Shown here: one piece after another, positions 1 through 7,180 of the stretch
Numbering within the stretch: position 1 is the stretch's first letter
Layout: each line of letters opens with the position of its first letter
NCBI GenBank assembly: GCA_000432175.1
Contig: HF989481.1
Location: 3,058-16,474 of the forward strand
DNA from: Eubacterium sp. CAG:786
GTDB lineage: Bacteria; Bacillota; Clostridia; Oscillospirales; Ruminococcaceae
DNA length: 13,417 bases
Direction of reading: 5' to 3'
Program-made: the position numbers and the translations under genes
Notes under the pieces: generated by a model
Database searches by the model: none
Told to the model about the DNA's origin: nothing
The model's input: the letters and a program-made list of their open reading frames with translations, nothing else

Positions 1-303
1 TGTAACAGGTTTCGGGAAGCCGGCGGCGTATTTCGCTGCGCATTCGCACAAAGTATCGCGCAGCCCGGAATACGCGCCGCTGTCAAGAAACAGCCGCCTT
101 GCCGATACCATTTCCTTGCTGTCACCAGGGTCCTTTACATTCTTGTGCTGGGAAAGCAGAAGGTTCACGTATCCTTTTGCGGAGATGTCAAAGCAGTGAT
201 TTTTCGGACAGCGAAGGGCGTTTCCGTAGTATTTCAGCAGGGGAGGGCTGCTGGTCTTTTCGCCGCATACAGGGCAGGTCAGGGGGAGGTTTTCGGTTAT
301 CAT
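1..303 (-). CDS. rlmA: 23S rRNA (guanine-N1) methyltransferase, RlmA type, N-terminal part (cut by left edge)
   Basis: The reading frame runs from an ATG at 303 to the left edge without a stop, giving the first 101 residues. It begins with a zinc-finger pattern, CPVCGE (C10, C13) followed by LRCPKNHCFD (C32, H36), spaced as in RlmA/RrmA. The family signature GYVNLLLSQHK follows (residues 44-54), then GDSKEMVSARRLFLDSGAY (60-78). In this family the zinc domain helps bind 23S rRNA helix 35, and an S-adenosylmethionine fold that would lie beyond the edge methylates N1 of G745 or G748; which of the two cannot be told here. The start is supported by AAGGAG seven bases upstream and a consensus promoter on the same strand. 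It is transcribed divergently from the EF-G-like gene. The family call is firm; the C-terminal catalytic part is not seen. Confidence 0.9.
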   Translation of the reverse strand, partial: MITENLPLTCPVCGEKTSSPPLLKYYGNALRCPKNHCFDISAKGYVNLLLSQHKNVKDPGDSKEMVSARRLFLDSGAYSGLRDTLCECAAKYAAGFPKPVT

Positions 304-331
304 GGTTTTCTCCTTAAAATAGGTTATTTAT

Positions 332-360
332 ATTATATACTATTATATCGCCATAATCAA
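332..360 (-). promoter_or_regulatory. Promoter of the rlmA-type gene
   Basis: Read on the minus strand, TTGATT (355-360) and TATAAT (332-337) are separated by exactly 17 bases, a near-consensus housekeeping promoter. Transcription would begin around 325, leaving a leader of about 20 bases that holds the AAGGAG ribosome binding site. An 11-base palindrome, GCAATTATTGC, at 364-374 lies just upstream of the -35 element and could be an operator, but nothing else supports that. Confidence 0.75.
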
Positions 361-449
361 GGGGCAATTATTGCACGGTGTTTGTGAGTAATGCACAAAA
401 CAGAATATGGAATTTGTACATTGAACATCAAAAAACTTCACAAAAACGG

Positions 450-478
450 TTGAAATTTATACAAGTTTACTATATAAT
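450..478 (+). promoter_or_regulatory. Promoter of the EF-G-like gene
   Basis: TTGAAA (450-455) and TATAAT (473-478) are spaced by 17 bases. The predicted start near 485 leaves a roughly 50-base leader ending in GGAGG (523-527), nine bases before the ATG at 537. The 304-536 gap otherwise holds only this promoter, the divergent one and a small palindrome; no gene is visible in it. Confidence 0.8.
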
Positions 479-536
479 AGAAGCATGGAGTTCCGGAAAG
501 CCGGGCTGACAAATAATTATTCGGAGGATCGACCCA

Positions 537-2564
537 ATGAAAGCATTCACTGCTGATAACATCAGAAACATATTACTTGCCGGACATGGCGGAAGCGGAA
601 AGACTGCATTAGCCGAGGCTATGCTGTTTAAATCAGGGCTGACCGAGAGAATGGGCAGCACCAACGAGGGCAGCACAGTGTGCGATTTCGACCCTGAAGA
701 GATCCGCAGGAAGATTTCCATAAATTCCGCGCTTGCCACCACCGTTTGGCAGGATACCAAGATAAATATCATCGACGCCCCCGGTCAGTTTGATTTCCTG
801 GGGGGAATGTACGAGGGCATGCGCGCCGCAGAGTCCGTCATAATCACCGTTAACGGCAAGGACGGCGTGTGCGCAGGCACCCGTAAGGCTTACGACCTCG
901 CGGCAGGACAGAACAAGGCAAGAATGCTGGCTGTAACCTGCATGGAGGTTGAGAACTCAGACTTCTATAAAGTGCACACTCAGCTCAAGACTATATTTGG
1001 CCCGTCTGTGTGCCCGATAGTCGTGCCGTATGATAAGAACGGCCCCGTTGAGGCTTACATAAATCTGCTGACGATGAAGGCTTACAAGTACGACAAGAAA
1101 GGCATTCCCACCGAAGTGCCAATGCCGGCTTCCGAGAACCGCATCGCGGGTCTGCGCGCTTCCATGGCAGAGGCGGTCGCAGAGACAAACGAGGAGTTCA
1201 TGGAGAAGTTCTTCAACGGCGAGGATTTCACCCACGACGAGCTTGTAAAGGGAATTCACGACGGCGTTGCAAGCGGCGCTATAACTCCGCTGGTTTGCTG
1301 CGCTAACGATACTCTTTCCGGCGTTGATATGCTGCTGGACGCTGTTGTATCCATGCTTCCGTCGCCTAACGAGCGCAAGCTGGAGACCTGCAATGGCGAA
1401 CTGCTCGACTATGACGAGAACAAGCCGCTAAAGGCTCTTGTTTTCAAGACTGTCGCCGACCCGTTCGTAGGCAAGATAAGCGTAATAAAGGTGGTTCAGG
1501 GCAAGCTTGTGCCCGGTGCTTCCGTTGTGAATGCGACTAATGGCGAGACCATACGCGTGGGCAAGCTGCTTAAGCTCCTCGGCAAGAAGCAGGAGGAAGT
1601 CGCCGAAGCTTTCGCGGGCGATATCGTGGCTGTTGCAAAGCTTGAAGCGGCAACCAACGACACGCTCTGCGCTCCGGAAGCAGTCGCAGCGCTGGAGCCC
1701 ACGAAGTTCCCGGAGGCATGCTACTTCCGCGCAGTTAAGCTGGCTGACGGCGGCGACGAGGGCAAGCTTTCCGCAGCGATACGCAGGCTTCTTGAAGAGG
1801 ATCTCACGCTGAAATACGTGCACGACCACGAAACCCACCAGCGCATGATAGGCGGACTGGGCGACCAGCACCTTGACGTTGCTGCTGCAAAGCTGAAATC
1901 CAAATTCGGCATGAACGTCGTGATGTCCGAGCCGAAAATCGCCTACCGTGAAGCCATTCGCAAAAAGGTGACCATTGAGAGCAAGTACAAGAAGCAGTCC
2001 GGAGGTCACGGACAGTACGGACATGTCAAGATAGAATTCGAGCCGTATGACGGCGACGAACTGCTGTTTGAGGAGAAGATATTTGGCGGAAGCGTTCCCA
2101 AGAACTTCTTCCCGGCTGTCGAAAAGGGACTGCAGGAGGCGGCTGAGCACGGCTCTATCGGCGGCTTCCCGGTGGTAAAGCTGAAAGCTACCCTCATCGA
2201 CGGAAGCTACCACCCTGTTGACAGCTCTGAAATGGCGTTCAAGACAGCGGCTTCCATGGCATTCAAGGACTGCATGAAGGAAGCGCAGCCCTATCTGCTT
2301 GAACCTGTTGACAGCCTGAAAATCCTCGTGCCGGACGACAAGCAGGGCGACGTTATGAGCGTGCTTTCCAAGCGCCGCGGCTCCGTGCTTGGCATGAATG
2401 CAGCCGGCAACGGAATGACTGAACTCATCGCAGAAGCGCCCGTTGCAGAGCTTTCGGACTTCGCGCTGACGCTCCGTCAGATAACCCAGGGTCTGGGCGA
2501 ATTCGCGTCGGAATTCGCGCGTTACGATATGCTCCCTCCGGGCACTGAGATAAAGTCCTGTTAA
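537..2564 (+). CDS. EF-G-like translation GTPase paralogue with altered GTP-binding motifs
   Basis: This 675-residue protein has the full five-domain order of elongation factor G. The G domain has P-loop GHGGSGKT (16-23), a switch I segment ending RRKISI and switch II DAPGQFDF (80-87). Domain II follows (around PLKALVFKTVADPFVGK), then domain III (HQRMIGGLGDQHLDV), domain IV with the tip loop SGGHGQYGHV (488-497), and domain V ending LPPG. The GHGGSGKT and RKISI variants place it with the EF-G-like/EF-G2 paralogues, not the main ribosomal translocase. Two departures are visible: the histidine of the usual DxPGH, needed for ribosome-triggered hydrolysis in EF-G, is Q84, and the NKxD guanine-specificity motif aligns to TCME (134-137). 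It may bind nucleotide weakly or differently. The gene has its own promoter and terminator, so it is a single-gene unit. The family is certain; its role on the ribosome is not known from sequence. Confidence 0.9.
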   Translation: MKAFTADNIRNILLAGHGGSGKTALAEAMLFKSGLTERMGSTNEGSTVCDFDPEEIRRKISINSALATTVWQDTKINIIDAPGQFDFLGGMYEGMRAAESVIITVNGKDGVCAGTRKAYDLAAGQNKARMLAVTCMEVENSDFYKVHTQLKTIFGPSVCPIVVPYDKNGPVEAYINLLTMKAYKYDKKGIPTEVPMPASENRIAGLRASMAEAVAETNEEFMEKFFNGEDFTHDELVKGIHDGVASGAITPLVCCANDTLSGVDMLLDAVVSMLPSPNERKLETCNGELLDYDENKPLKALVFKTVADPFVGKISVIKVVQGKLVPGASVVNATNGETIRVGKLLKLLGKKQEEVAEAFAGDIVAVAKLEAATNDTLCAPEAVAALEPTKFPEACYFRAVKLADGGDEGKLSAAIRRLLEEDLTLKYVHDHETHQRMIGGLGDQHLDVAAAKLKSKFGMNVVMSEPKIAYREAIRKKVTIESKYKKQSGGHGQYGHVKIEFEPYDGDELLFEEKIFGGSVPKNFFPAVEKGLQEAAEHGSIGGFPVVKLKATLIDGSYHPVDSSEMAFKTAASMAFKDCMKEAQPYLLEPVDSLKILVPDDKQGDVMSVLSKRRGSVLGMNAAGNGMTELIAEAPVAELSDFALTLRQITQGLGEFASEFARYDMLPPGTEIKSC

Positions 2565-2578
2565 AACCTAACATCAAG

Positions 2579-2611
2579 CCCCCTCTTGTGACCAGGAGGG
2601 GGTATTTTTTA
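2579..2611 (+). terminator. Intrinsic terminator after the EF-G-like gene
   Basis: CCCCCTC (2579-2585) pairs perfectly with GAGGGGG (2596-2602) around a 10-base loop, and a T-rich run follows (TATTTTTT). It starts about 15 bases after the stop codon and separates this gene from the sigma factor operon. Confidence 0.9.
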
Positions 2612-2651
2612 AAAATATTCAGGTTTGAAGGCAGGTTTCTCATTTCAGATA

Positions 2652-2660
2652 TGTTATAAT
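2652..2660 (+). promoter_or_regulatory. Extended -10 promoter of the sigma factor operon
   Basis: TGTTATAAT (2652-2660) is an extended -10 element (TGnTATAAT). No good -35 lies at the right distance; TTGAAG at 2625 is 24 bases away. The predicted start near 2667 is only about five bases before the ATG at 2672 but about 23 bases before the GTG at 2690. That favours the GTG as the translation start of the next gene. Confidence 0.6.
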
Positions 2661-2689
2661 TACAAAAGGAAATGAAAGGGGTTGTTCAA

Positions 2690-3169
2690 GTGTTCCGAAT
2701 AACGCAGGAAAACGCCACGATGGTGTTCCGCCAGTACGCGAATGCTGTATACCTTGTCGCGCTCGGAATAGTGCGGCGTCCCGAGGAAGCCGAGGATATA
2801 CTTATGGAGTGCTTTGCGGCAGCGATAAGGCACGGTGACTTCAACGACGAAAGGCACTTGAAATACTGGATGATGAAAATGGCAGAGCACCGCGCACTGA
2901 ATGTCGTGAAATCAGTGCGGGTGAAGCGGAACATTCCACTTGAAGAAGCGGGGGAAATCGCAGCGCCGTCCGCAGGGACAAACGAGCTGCTTGATACTGT
3001 GATGCGGCTTCCGGAAAAAATCAAGACGGTGATTTACATGTTCTACTATGAGGACATGCCTGCTGTGGAAATCGCACGGGCGCTTGAAGTAACTGAAAAC
3101 ACCGTCTACAAACGGCTGAATAAGGGCAGAAAGCTGCTCAGATTATCTCTGGAGGAGGGAAATCTATGA
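2690..3169 (+). CDS. ECF-type RNA polymerase sigma factor
   Basis: This 159-residue protein matches the extracytoplasmic-function sigma-70 layout. Region 2 covers roughly the first 80 residues (YANAVYLVALGIVRRPEEAEDILMECF, which would contact core polymerase and the -10 element). A short variable linker follows, then region 4 (LPEKIKTVIYMFYYEDMPAVEIARALEVTENTVYKRLNKGRKLLR), a helix-turn-helix for the -35 element. I chose the GTG at 2690 because GAAAGGGG (2674-2681) sits eight bases upstream. The alternative ATG at 2672, giving six more residues, has a purine-rich site only two bases away and would lie almost at the transcript start. The stop overlaps the next gene's start by four bases (ATGA), so the two are translationally coupled, as sigma/anti-sigma pairs usually are. 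The regulon is unknown; the promoter shows no clear autoregulatory -35/-10 pair. Confidence 0.88.
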   Translation: MFRITQENATMVFRQYANAVYLVALGIVRRPEEAEDILMECFAAAIRHGDFNDERHLKYWMMKMAEHRALNVVKSVRVKRNIPLEEAGEIAAPSAGTNELLDTVMRLPEKIKTVIYMFYYEDMPAVEIARALEVTENTVYKRLNKGRKLLRLSLEEGNL

Positions 3170-5319
3170 CTGAAAAGGATTTGAAATCGATGTATGATAA
3201 AATCTCGCTCTCCGAGACCAGAATGACTGAACTTGAAAAGAAGCTCCCCGAGATGTTTGCTGAAGCGGAAAACAAGTCCGAAAATGGCGATGAACTGCTC
3301 ATGCATTTCGATGGGGAATACAAGCCGATGAAGCGCAGCCGCCGGGGCGTGGTGATAGGTTCGTGCACGGCTGCTGCGGTGGTACTTGCGGCAGGATTAG
3401 GGCTGTACGCCGCATACCACAACGGAATGCTCCCGATAGTGCCGAAGGACGCCGTGCACTTTGAAACCACCAGCGAAGCAGTTCCGGAAACACACGAACC
3501 AACCGCAAACGGGCTGGAATTCCGCACGGATAAAGCGGGTCTTGACATTTTCGAAAGCCATTTTCTTGGTACCTGGGTCGTTTGTGAGGAATCCCGCAGC
3601 AGTCTGGGCGTTCTCGAGCTGTCATATGACGGCTTTTGCGGAATTGACGGCGTTGAAACAACGTGCTCAGGCTTCGCTGAAACCGAAAATCTTTATGTCA
3701 TGCTGATAAACGTTAATTCCAGCGGCGACCGCGATTATTATTGCATTCAGAAGAATAACGGGCAGACGATGTATCAGTGCACCGTTAAAGGCGAAAGCGC
3801 GGTTTCCGCGGAGGTGCTGAGCGAGCGCATTGCCAATAACAAATACACCGGAGAATACAGGCTTGGCAGTTACAGCGAAGACTACTCCAGCGAAATCAGA
3901 GCGCCGATGTATATTGGCTATCTCGGCAGAATGAAGCTGAAAGCGGAGCTTGACGACGAGGGGTTTTCAGAGGTTCTGGACGAAATTTTCATCAGCGGCA
4001 GCGCTGAATTCGACGGGCGCACATGGAACAGGGCTTACATTCGCCCTGCTGATTTCGGCGTCGAAAGCGAGGAGGACAGGCTTATCGCGCTTGACGAGGG
4101 GCGTATTTCGCTGACGATACGGCTTTACGACTCTGAAGCGGATACGTTCATCACCGAGCCGCTGGACTTTGAAACGGGCATGCAGTATGATGAACGTCCC
4201 GTGTGCCGCGATTTCCAGGCAGACATAGTGAAGAACGACGGCGTGTGGGAATACTCGCTGACGCCGCTTAGCGGTTCCACGGACGATATGGATAATTTCT
4301 GGTCGCCCGAAAGCAAAACTGATTTCGTTCCGACGATCTACAGGTTGGAAAACGAGGAAGTCACGGGAGTGGCGTATTACGCAGTTCCTTATAACAACGG
4401 CATGAAGAAGGTCTATGGCGTGCAGACTGTCACCTGTGAAATCGACGGGGAATTCGCGATCCGGTATCGTGTATTCTACAGAAACCCGGTGGACGATGAA
4501 TATGTGTTCCTTTTTACGCTTCAGCCCGAGGGATTTTCAGTCGCCTATGACGGCGAAACCTTCGTTTGGAGCGGTATAAACGACGAGAATAAGTGGCAGG
4601 GCGGCTCAAGCACAAACGAAACATTCGGTGGGAATGCCCTTGAAAAAGACTGCACTTCAACTGAGGTTTATATCCGCGGCGATTATATCATTGTGAAGAA
4701 ATATTTCGGCGACGACGTAAAGTGGGAAGTCTATGACAAGCAAACAATGAGATATGCCGTGACTTACGACGAAAACGACCTTGTTATGTACGACGATGAT
4801 TTCCACACGTTTGAAAGCTACTGGACCGCGCATATATCAGGCCGCGTCGAAAACGTGAACGACGGCAGCGGCATTGAAATTTACCATAACGGTTCCGGAA
4901 TTTACAGCGAACTTCTCAAGACAGACAGCCGTGCAAGAAGTATGTGGTGGAGCATATATGTAAGTTCAACAAAACAGCGCACCCGCGAGGAAATGCTGGA
5001 ATACCTCGAGACCGTGCTCACCCCCGAAGCCGCAGAAGCGACCCTTGAGGACATGCTGAAAACCGATAACTACCAGGAAATCAACGGCGTAATTGTCACC
5101 AATGGCGGGATGCGAAACGAAGACCTGTCGATAGGCGCGGTAGTACCGAATGTGACATCGACAAGCGAGGACGGGCGCAGCGGCGAACTGACTTACACGG
5201 TGTATTACAACAGCTATGAGGACGATTATCATGTGCTGCCTGAAACCGACACTTACACCATACCCTGGGAGCTGACTGAAAACGGCATTCGTCTTGGAAA
5301 ACTCTACTACCCATTGTGA
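3166..5319 (+). CDS. Single-pass membrane protein with large outside domain, putative anti-sigma or sensor partner
   Basis: I do not recognise a named family over most of this 717-residue protein. Residues 1-60 are charged and soluble (MTEKDLKSMYDKISLSETRM at the start), ending in KRSRR, then one hydrophobic segment at about 61-84 (GVVIGSCTAAAVVLAAGLGLYAAY). By the positive-inside rule the short N-terminus faces the cytoplasm and about 630 residues lie outside. That outside part is acidic and rich in Y, W, D and G. Its start (FLGTWVVCEESRSS, near 130) recalls small beta-barrel or lipocalin-like folds, but this is only an impression. The four-base overlap with the ECF sigma gene and the topology suggest that the cytoplasmic N-terminus holds the sigma factor and the outside domain senses something. 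No zinc-binding HxxxCxxC anti-sigma motif is present in the N-terminus. The role is inferred from position and topology, and no ligand can be named. Confidence 0.6.
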   Translation: MTEKDLKSMYDKISLSETRMTELEKKLPEMFAEAENKSENGDELLMHFDGEYKPMKRSRRGVVIGSCTAAAVVLAAGLGLYAAYHNGMLPIVPKDAVHFETTSEAVPETHEPTANGLEFRTDKAGLDIFESHFLGTWVVCEESRSSLGVLELSYDGFCGIDGVETTCSGFAETENLYVMLINVNSSGDRDYYCIQKNNGQTMYQCTVKGESAVSAEVLSERIANNKYTGEYRLGSYSEDYSSEIRAPMYIGYLGRMKLKAELDDEGFSEVLDEIFISGSAEFDGRTWNRAYIRPADFGVESEEDRLIALDEGRISLTIRLYDSEADTFITEPLDFETGMQYDERPVCRDFQADIVKNDGVWEYSLTPLSGSTDDMDNFWSPESKTDFVPTIYRLENEEVTGVAYYAVPYNNGMKKVYGVQTVTCEIDGEFAIRYRVFYRNPVDDEYVFLFTLQPEGFSVAYDGETFVWSGINDENKWQGGSSTNETFGGNALEKDCTSTEVYIRGDYIIVKKYFGDDVKWEVYDKQTMRYAVTYDENDLVMYDDDFHTFESYWTAHISGRVENVNDGSGIEIYHNGSGIYSELLKTDSRARSMWWSIYVSSTKQRTREEMLEYLETVLTPEAAEATLEDMLKTDNYQEINGVIVTNGGMRNEDLSIGAVVPNVTSTSEDGRSGELTYTVYYNSYEDDYHVLPETDTYTIPWELTENGIRLGKLYYPL

Positions 5320-5327
5320 CTGGATAT

Positions 5328-5358
5328 CCCCTCTGAGAATATCAGAGGGGACATTTTA
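5328..5358 (+). terminator. Probable terminator after the sigma factor operon
   Basis: CCCCTCTGA (5328-5336) and TCAGAGGGG (5342-5350) form a perfect nine-base-pair hairpin with a five-base loop, nine bases after the stop codon. The following tract, ACATTTTATAC, is only moderately T-rich, so termination may be partial. Confidence 0.7.
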
Positions 5359-5467
5359 TACATATTTATATATGTGGACTTTGGGCGCTTTCACCAAAAA
5401 AGAACATCGAAACTAGGGTCATTATACGGAGTTCTGTCAAAAAAATAACAAAATCTTCTTCACACTA

Positions 5468-5496
5468 TTGACTTTTGTATGGCAATGTGATAAAAT
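5468..5496 (+). promoter_or_regulatory. Promoter of the transporter gene
   Basis: TTGACT (5468-5473) and TAAAAT (5491-5496) are 17 bases apart, with TG one base upstream of the -10 (extended -10). Transcription should start around 5502, giving a leader of about 125 bases before the transporter ATG at 5629. The stretch between the previous terminator and this promoter (about 5360-5467) is AT-rich, and I see no gene in it. Confidence 0.75.
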
Positions 5497-5500
5497 TAAA

Positions 5501-5628
5501 ATGCGCATATTTCATCTCTCCGTTATGTACTGCAGTGCTGCAGCCAGGGGAGATTTTTCATGCGCGGGAGAAAGACGGAGCGCCCGCTACATAAATAAGA
5601 AAGGCGCTTTAAGAACGGAGGTAACTCA
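5501..5628 (+). promoter_or_regulatory. Structured mRNA leader of the transporter gene, candidate translational switch
   Basis: By-eye pairing gives several helices. Helix 1 is GCGCAT (5503-5508) with ATGCGC (5560-5565), continued across a symmetric internal loop by ATCTCTCC (5514-5521) with GGGGAGAT (5547-5554), capped by CTGCA/TGCAG (5530-5543). Helix 2 is GCGGG (5564-5568) with CCCGC (5583-5587), extended by ATG/CAT. Helix 3 is AGCGCC (5579-5584) with GGCGCT (5603-5608). Helix 4 is TCTCCGTT (5517-5524) with AACGGAGG (5614-5621), which hides the transporter's ribosome binding site. Helix 4 excludes helix 1, helix 2 excludes the outer part of helix 1, and helix 3 excludes helix 2. A 12-codon reading frame (5560-5598, MRGRKTERPLHK) with AGGGGAG seven bases upstream lies inside. 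The layout fits a riboswitch or leader-peptide device controlling translation. I cannot match it to a known class, and the pairings are not thermodynamically evaluated. Confidence 0.5.
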
Positions 5629-7176
5629 ATGATAATAGCAACAACGCTTGCTGCTGTCGTATTCATCGTCATGTTCATCATGTCGGTGAGGGACAGACTT
5701 ACACGCGGCGCTGCAATGGGAATGAGCGCAGTCGGCATGATACTGCTGGTTTTCGGCATATTCACCGGGCTCAGCGGAGACGATACCGGTCTGCTTGCGA
5801 AAATCGTGGCAGTGCTTATATTCGTGGTGATGTTCGTGCTGATAATCATGGATAAGATCGAGCGCCATATCGTAACGCTCTGCTGCGGCCTTGCAACGCT
5901 TGTCCTTGTTTTCGGCATCTGCATGAAGGACATCAACGCAATATGGGAAACACTCAACATCGGCAATATCTTCACGCCTGGCTTCTGGTACACTGCCGGT
6001 TCTGCTGAGGAAAGCTCCTCGGGCATCAACTGGGCGACCATAATCTTCATCGCAGGCATGATGATAATGGTAGAGGGCATGGCAAAGGCAGGCTTCTTCA
6101 GATGGCTGTGCATGACTCTCGCAAAGGCTGTAAAGTACAAGGTAGTGCCGCTTTTCGTGACATTCATGCTGATGTCTGCGGTGCTGTCGATGTTCATCGA
6201 CAGTATCACTGTTATACTGTTCCTTGCTGCTGTCACTGTTGAACTGGCTCAGCTGCTCAAATTTGACCCGATACCCATGATACTTTCCGAAGTGTTCTGC
6301 GCGAACCTCGGTGGTTCCGCGACTATGTGCGGCGACCCGCCAAATATCATCGTCGGCACTTCTCTGGGTTATTCGTTCTCGGACTTCCTTACGAATACCG
6401 GTGTTGTTGCGGCAATCGCGCTGGTTTTTGTTGTGTTTTATTTCTTCCTTATCTTCCGCAGGGACCTCAGGGAAGCAAGCAAAAACGATATCGATATCTC
6501 CACTATGCCCGACCCTAAGGAAGCCATCACAAACAAGACAAGCTTCATCATCAGCATCGTGATATTCCTTATCGCGGTGGTTATGCTGGTAACTCACGCG
6601 CAGACCGGGCTTACGGTTGCTTTCATCGGCGGTGTTATCGCTATTGCTACACTCATTACTTCCGGCAAGAGCTGCCTGGAGCTGCTTAAGAAGGTGGATT
6701 ACAAAACCCTGCTGTTCTTCGTCGGACTGTTCGTGGTCGTTGGCGGTCTGGAGCAGACTGGCATTCTCGAGATAGTTGCAAACTTCATCGAGATGATAAG
6801 CGACGGTAATGTAATTCTGGTTGTCATCATCATAATCTGGCTGTCTGCTATTGCAAGTTCCGTTGTGGACAACATTCCGTTCGCGGCTACTATGGTGCCG
6901 ATAATCCAGCGCCTTGCACAGGTAAGCGGCCTTGGTTCGGATTACCTTTCCGTGCTCGCATGGTCCCTTTCTCTGGGTACTGATATCGGTGGCAGCGCAA
7001 CGCCTATCGGTGCTTCTGCGAACGTTGTTGGCACTTCTGTTTCTGCCAAGCACGGTCATCCCATCAGCTGGGGCAAGTACTTAAAAGCGTGCGTTCCGGC
7101 GACGGTTCTGGTGCTCATTATCTGCACTGTCATGATTTTCGTGAGATATGGCGCAGAACTCGGACTGACTGCCTGA
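5629..7176 (+). CDS. ArsB/NhaD/SLC13-type inner-membrane transporter
   Basis: This 515-residue protein is almost entirely hydrophobic, with about twelve or more membrane segments. It carries the duplicated signature of the ion transporter superfamily that includes ArsB, NhaD and SLC13 carriers. The first half has DSITVILF (191-198) and GGSATMCGDPPNIIVG (228-243). The second half repeats the pattern as VVDNIPFAATMVPII (412-426) and GTDIGGSATPIGASANVVG (450-468). These inverted-repeat loops form the substrate and cation site in family members. Substrate cannot be assigned: sodium/proton exchange, arsenite or dicarboxylate/sulfate transport are all known in the superfamily, and no ars genes are nearby. 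The start is supported by GGAGG (5617-5621) seven bases upstream. A structured leader with a strong promoter precedes it, and a long hairpin then a cytidylate-kinase-like gene follow. The superfamily is firm, the substrate open. Confidence 0.88.
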   Translation: MIIATTLAAVVFIVMFIMSVRDRLTRGAAMGMSAVGMILLVFGIFTGLSGDDTGLLAKIVAVLIFVVMFVLIIMDKIERHIVTLCCGLATLVLVFGICMKDINAIWETLNIGNIFTPGFWYTAGSAEESSSGINWATIIFIAGMMIMVEGMAKAGFFRWLCMTLAKAVKYKVVPLFVTFMLMSAVLSMFIDSITVILFLAAVTVELAQLLKFDPIPMILSEVFCANLGGSATMCGDPPNIIVGTSLGYSFSDFLTNTGVVAAIALVFVVFYFFLIFRRDLREASKNDIDISTMPDPKEAITNKTSFIISIVIFLIAVVMLVTHAQTGLTVAFIGGVIAIATLITSGKSCLELLKKVDYKTLLFFVGLFVVVGGLEQTGILEIVANFIEMISDGNVILVVIIIIWLSAIASSVVDNIPFAATMVPIIQRLAQVSGLGSDYLSVLAWSLSLGTDIGGSATPIGASANVVGTSVSAKHGHPISWGKYLKACVPATVLVLIICTVMIFVRYGAELGLTA

Positions 7177-7180
7177 CCAC

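Noticed and set aside
1428..2213. 261-codon minus-strand frame
   Set aside because: Antisense shadow of the EF-G-like gene, whose product aligns over its whole length to a known family; no ribosome binding site or promoter fits.
5421..5450. TTGACA and TATAAT on the minus strand in the gap before the transporter
   Set aside because: The two boxes are only eight bases apart, so they cannot form one promoter, and the alternative TTGTTA is 19 bases away; no gene follows on that strand.
5525..5632. 35-codon frame in the transporter leader whose stop overlaps the transporter ATG (ATGA)
   Set aside because: The overlap looks like translational coupling, but the ATG has no ribosome binding site and the product shows nothing coding-like; the pyrimidine-rich upstream strand is better explained as a pairing partner.
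5626..7059. 477-codon open frame on the minus strand
   Set aside because: It lies fully antisense to the transporter gene. Its product is rich in H, D, Y and C with no domain, as expected from the complement of a membrane-protein gene, and it has no start site signals.
5629..7176. Arsenite efflux (ArsB) as a specific function
   Set aside because: The superfamily motifs fit, but there is no arsR, arsA, arsC or arsD nearby and the same motifs occur in sodium/proton and anion carriers, so a specific substrate is not supported.
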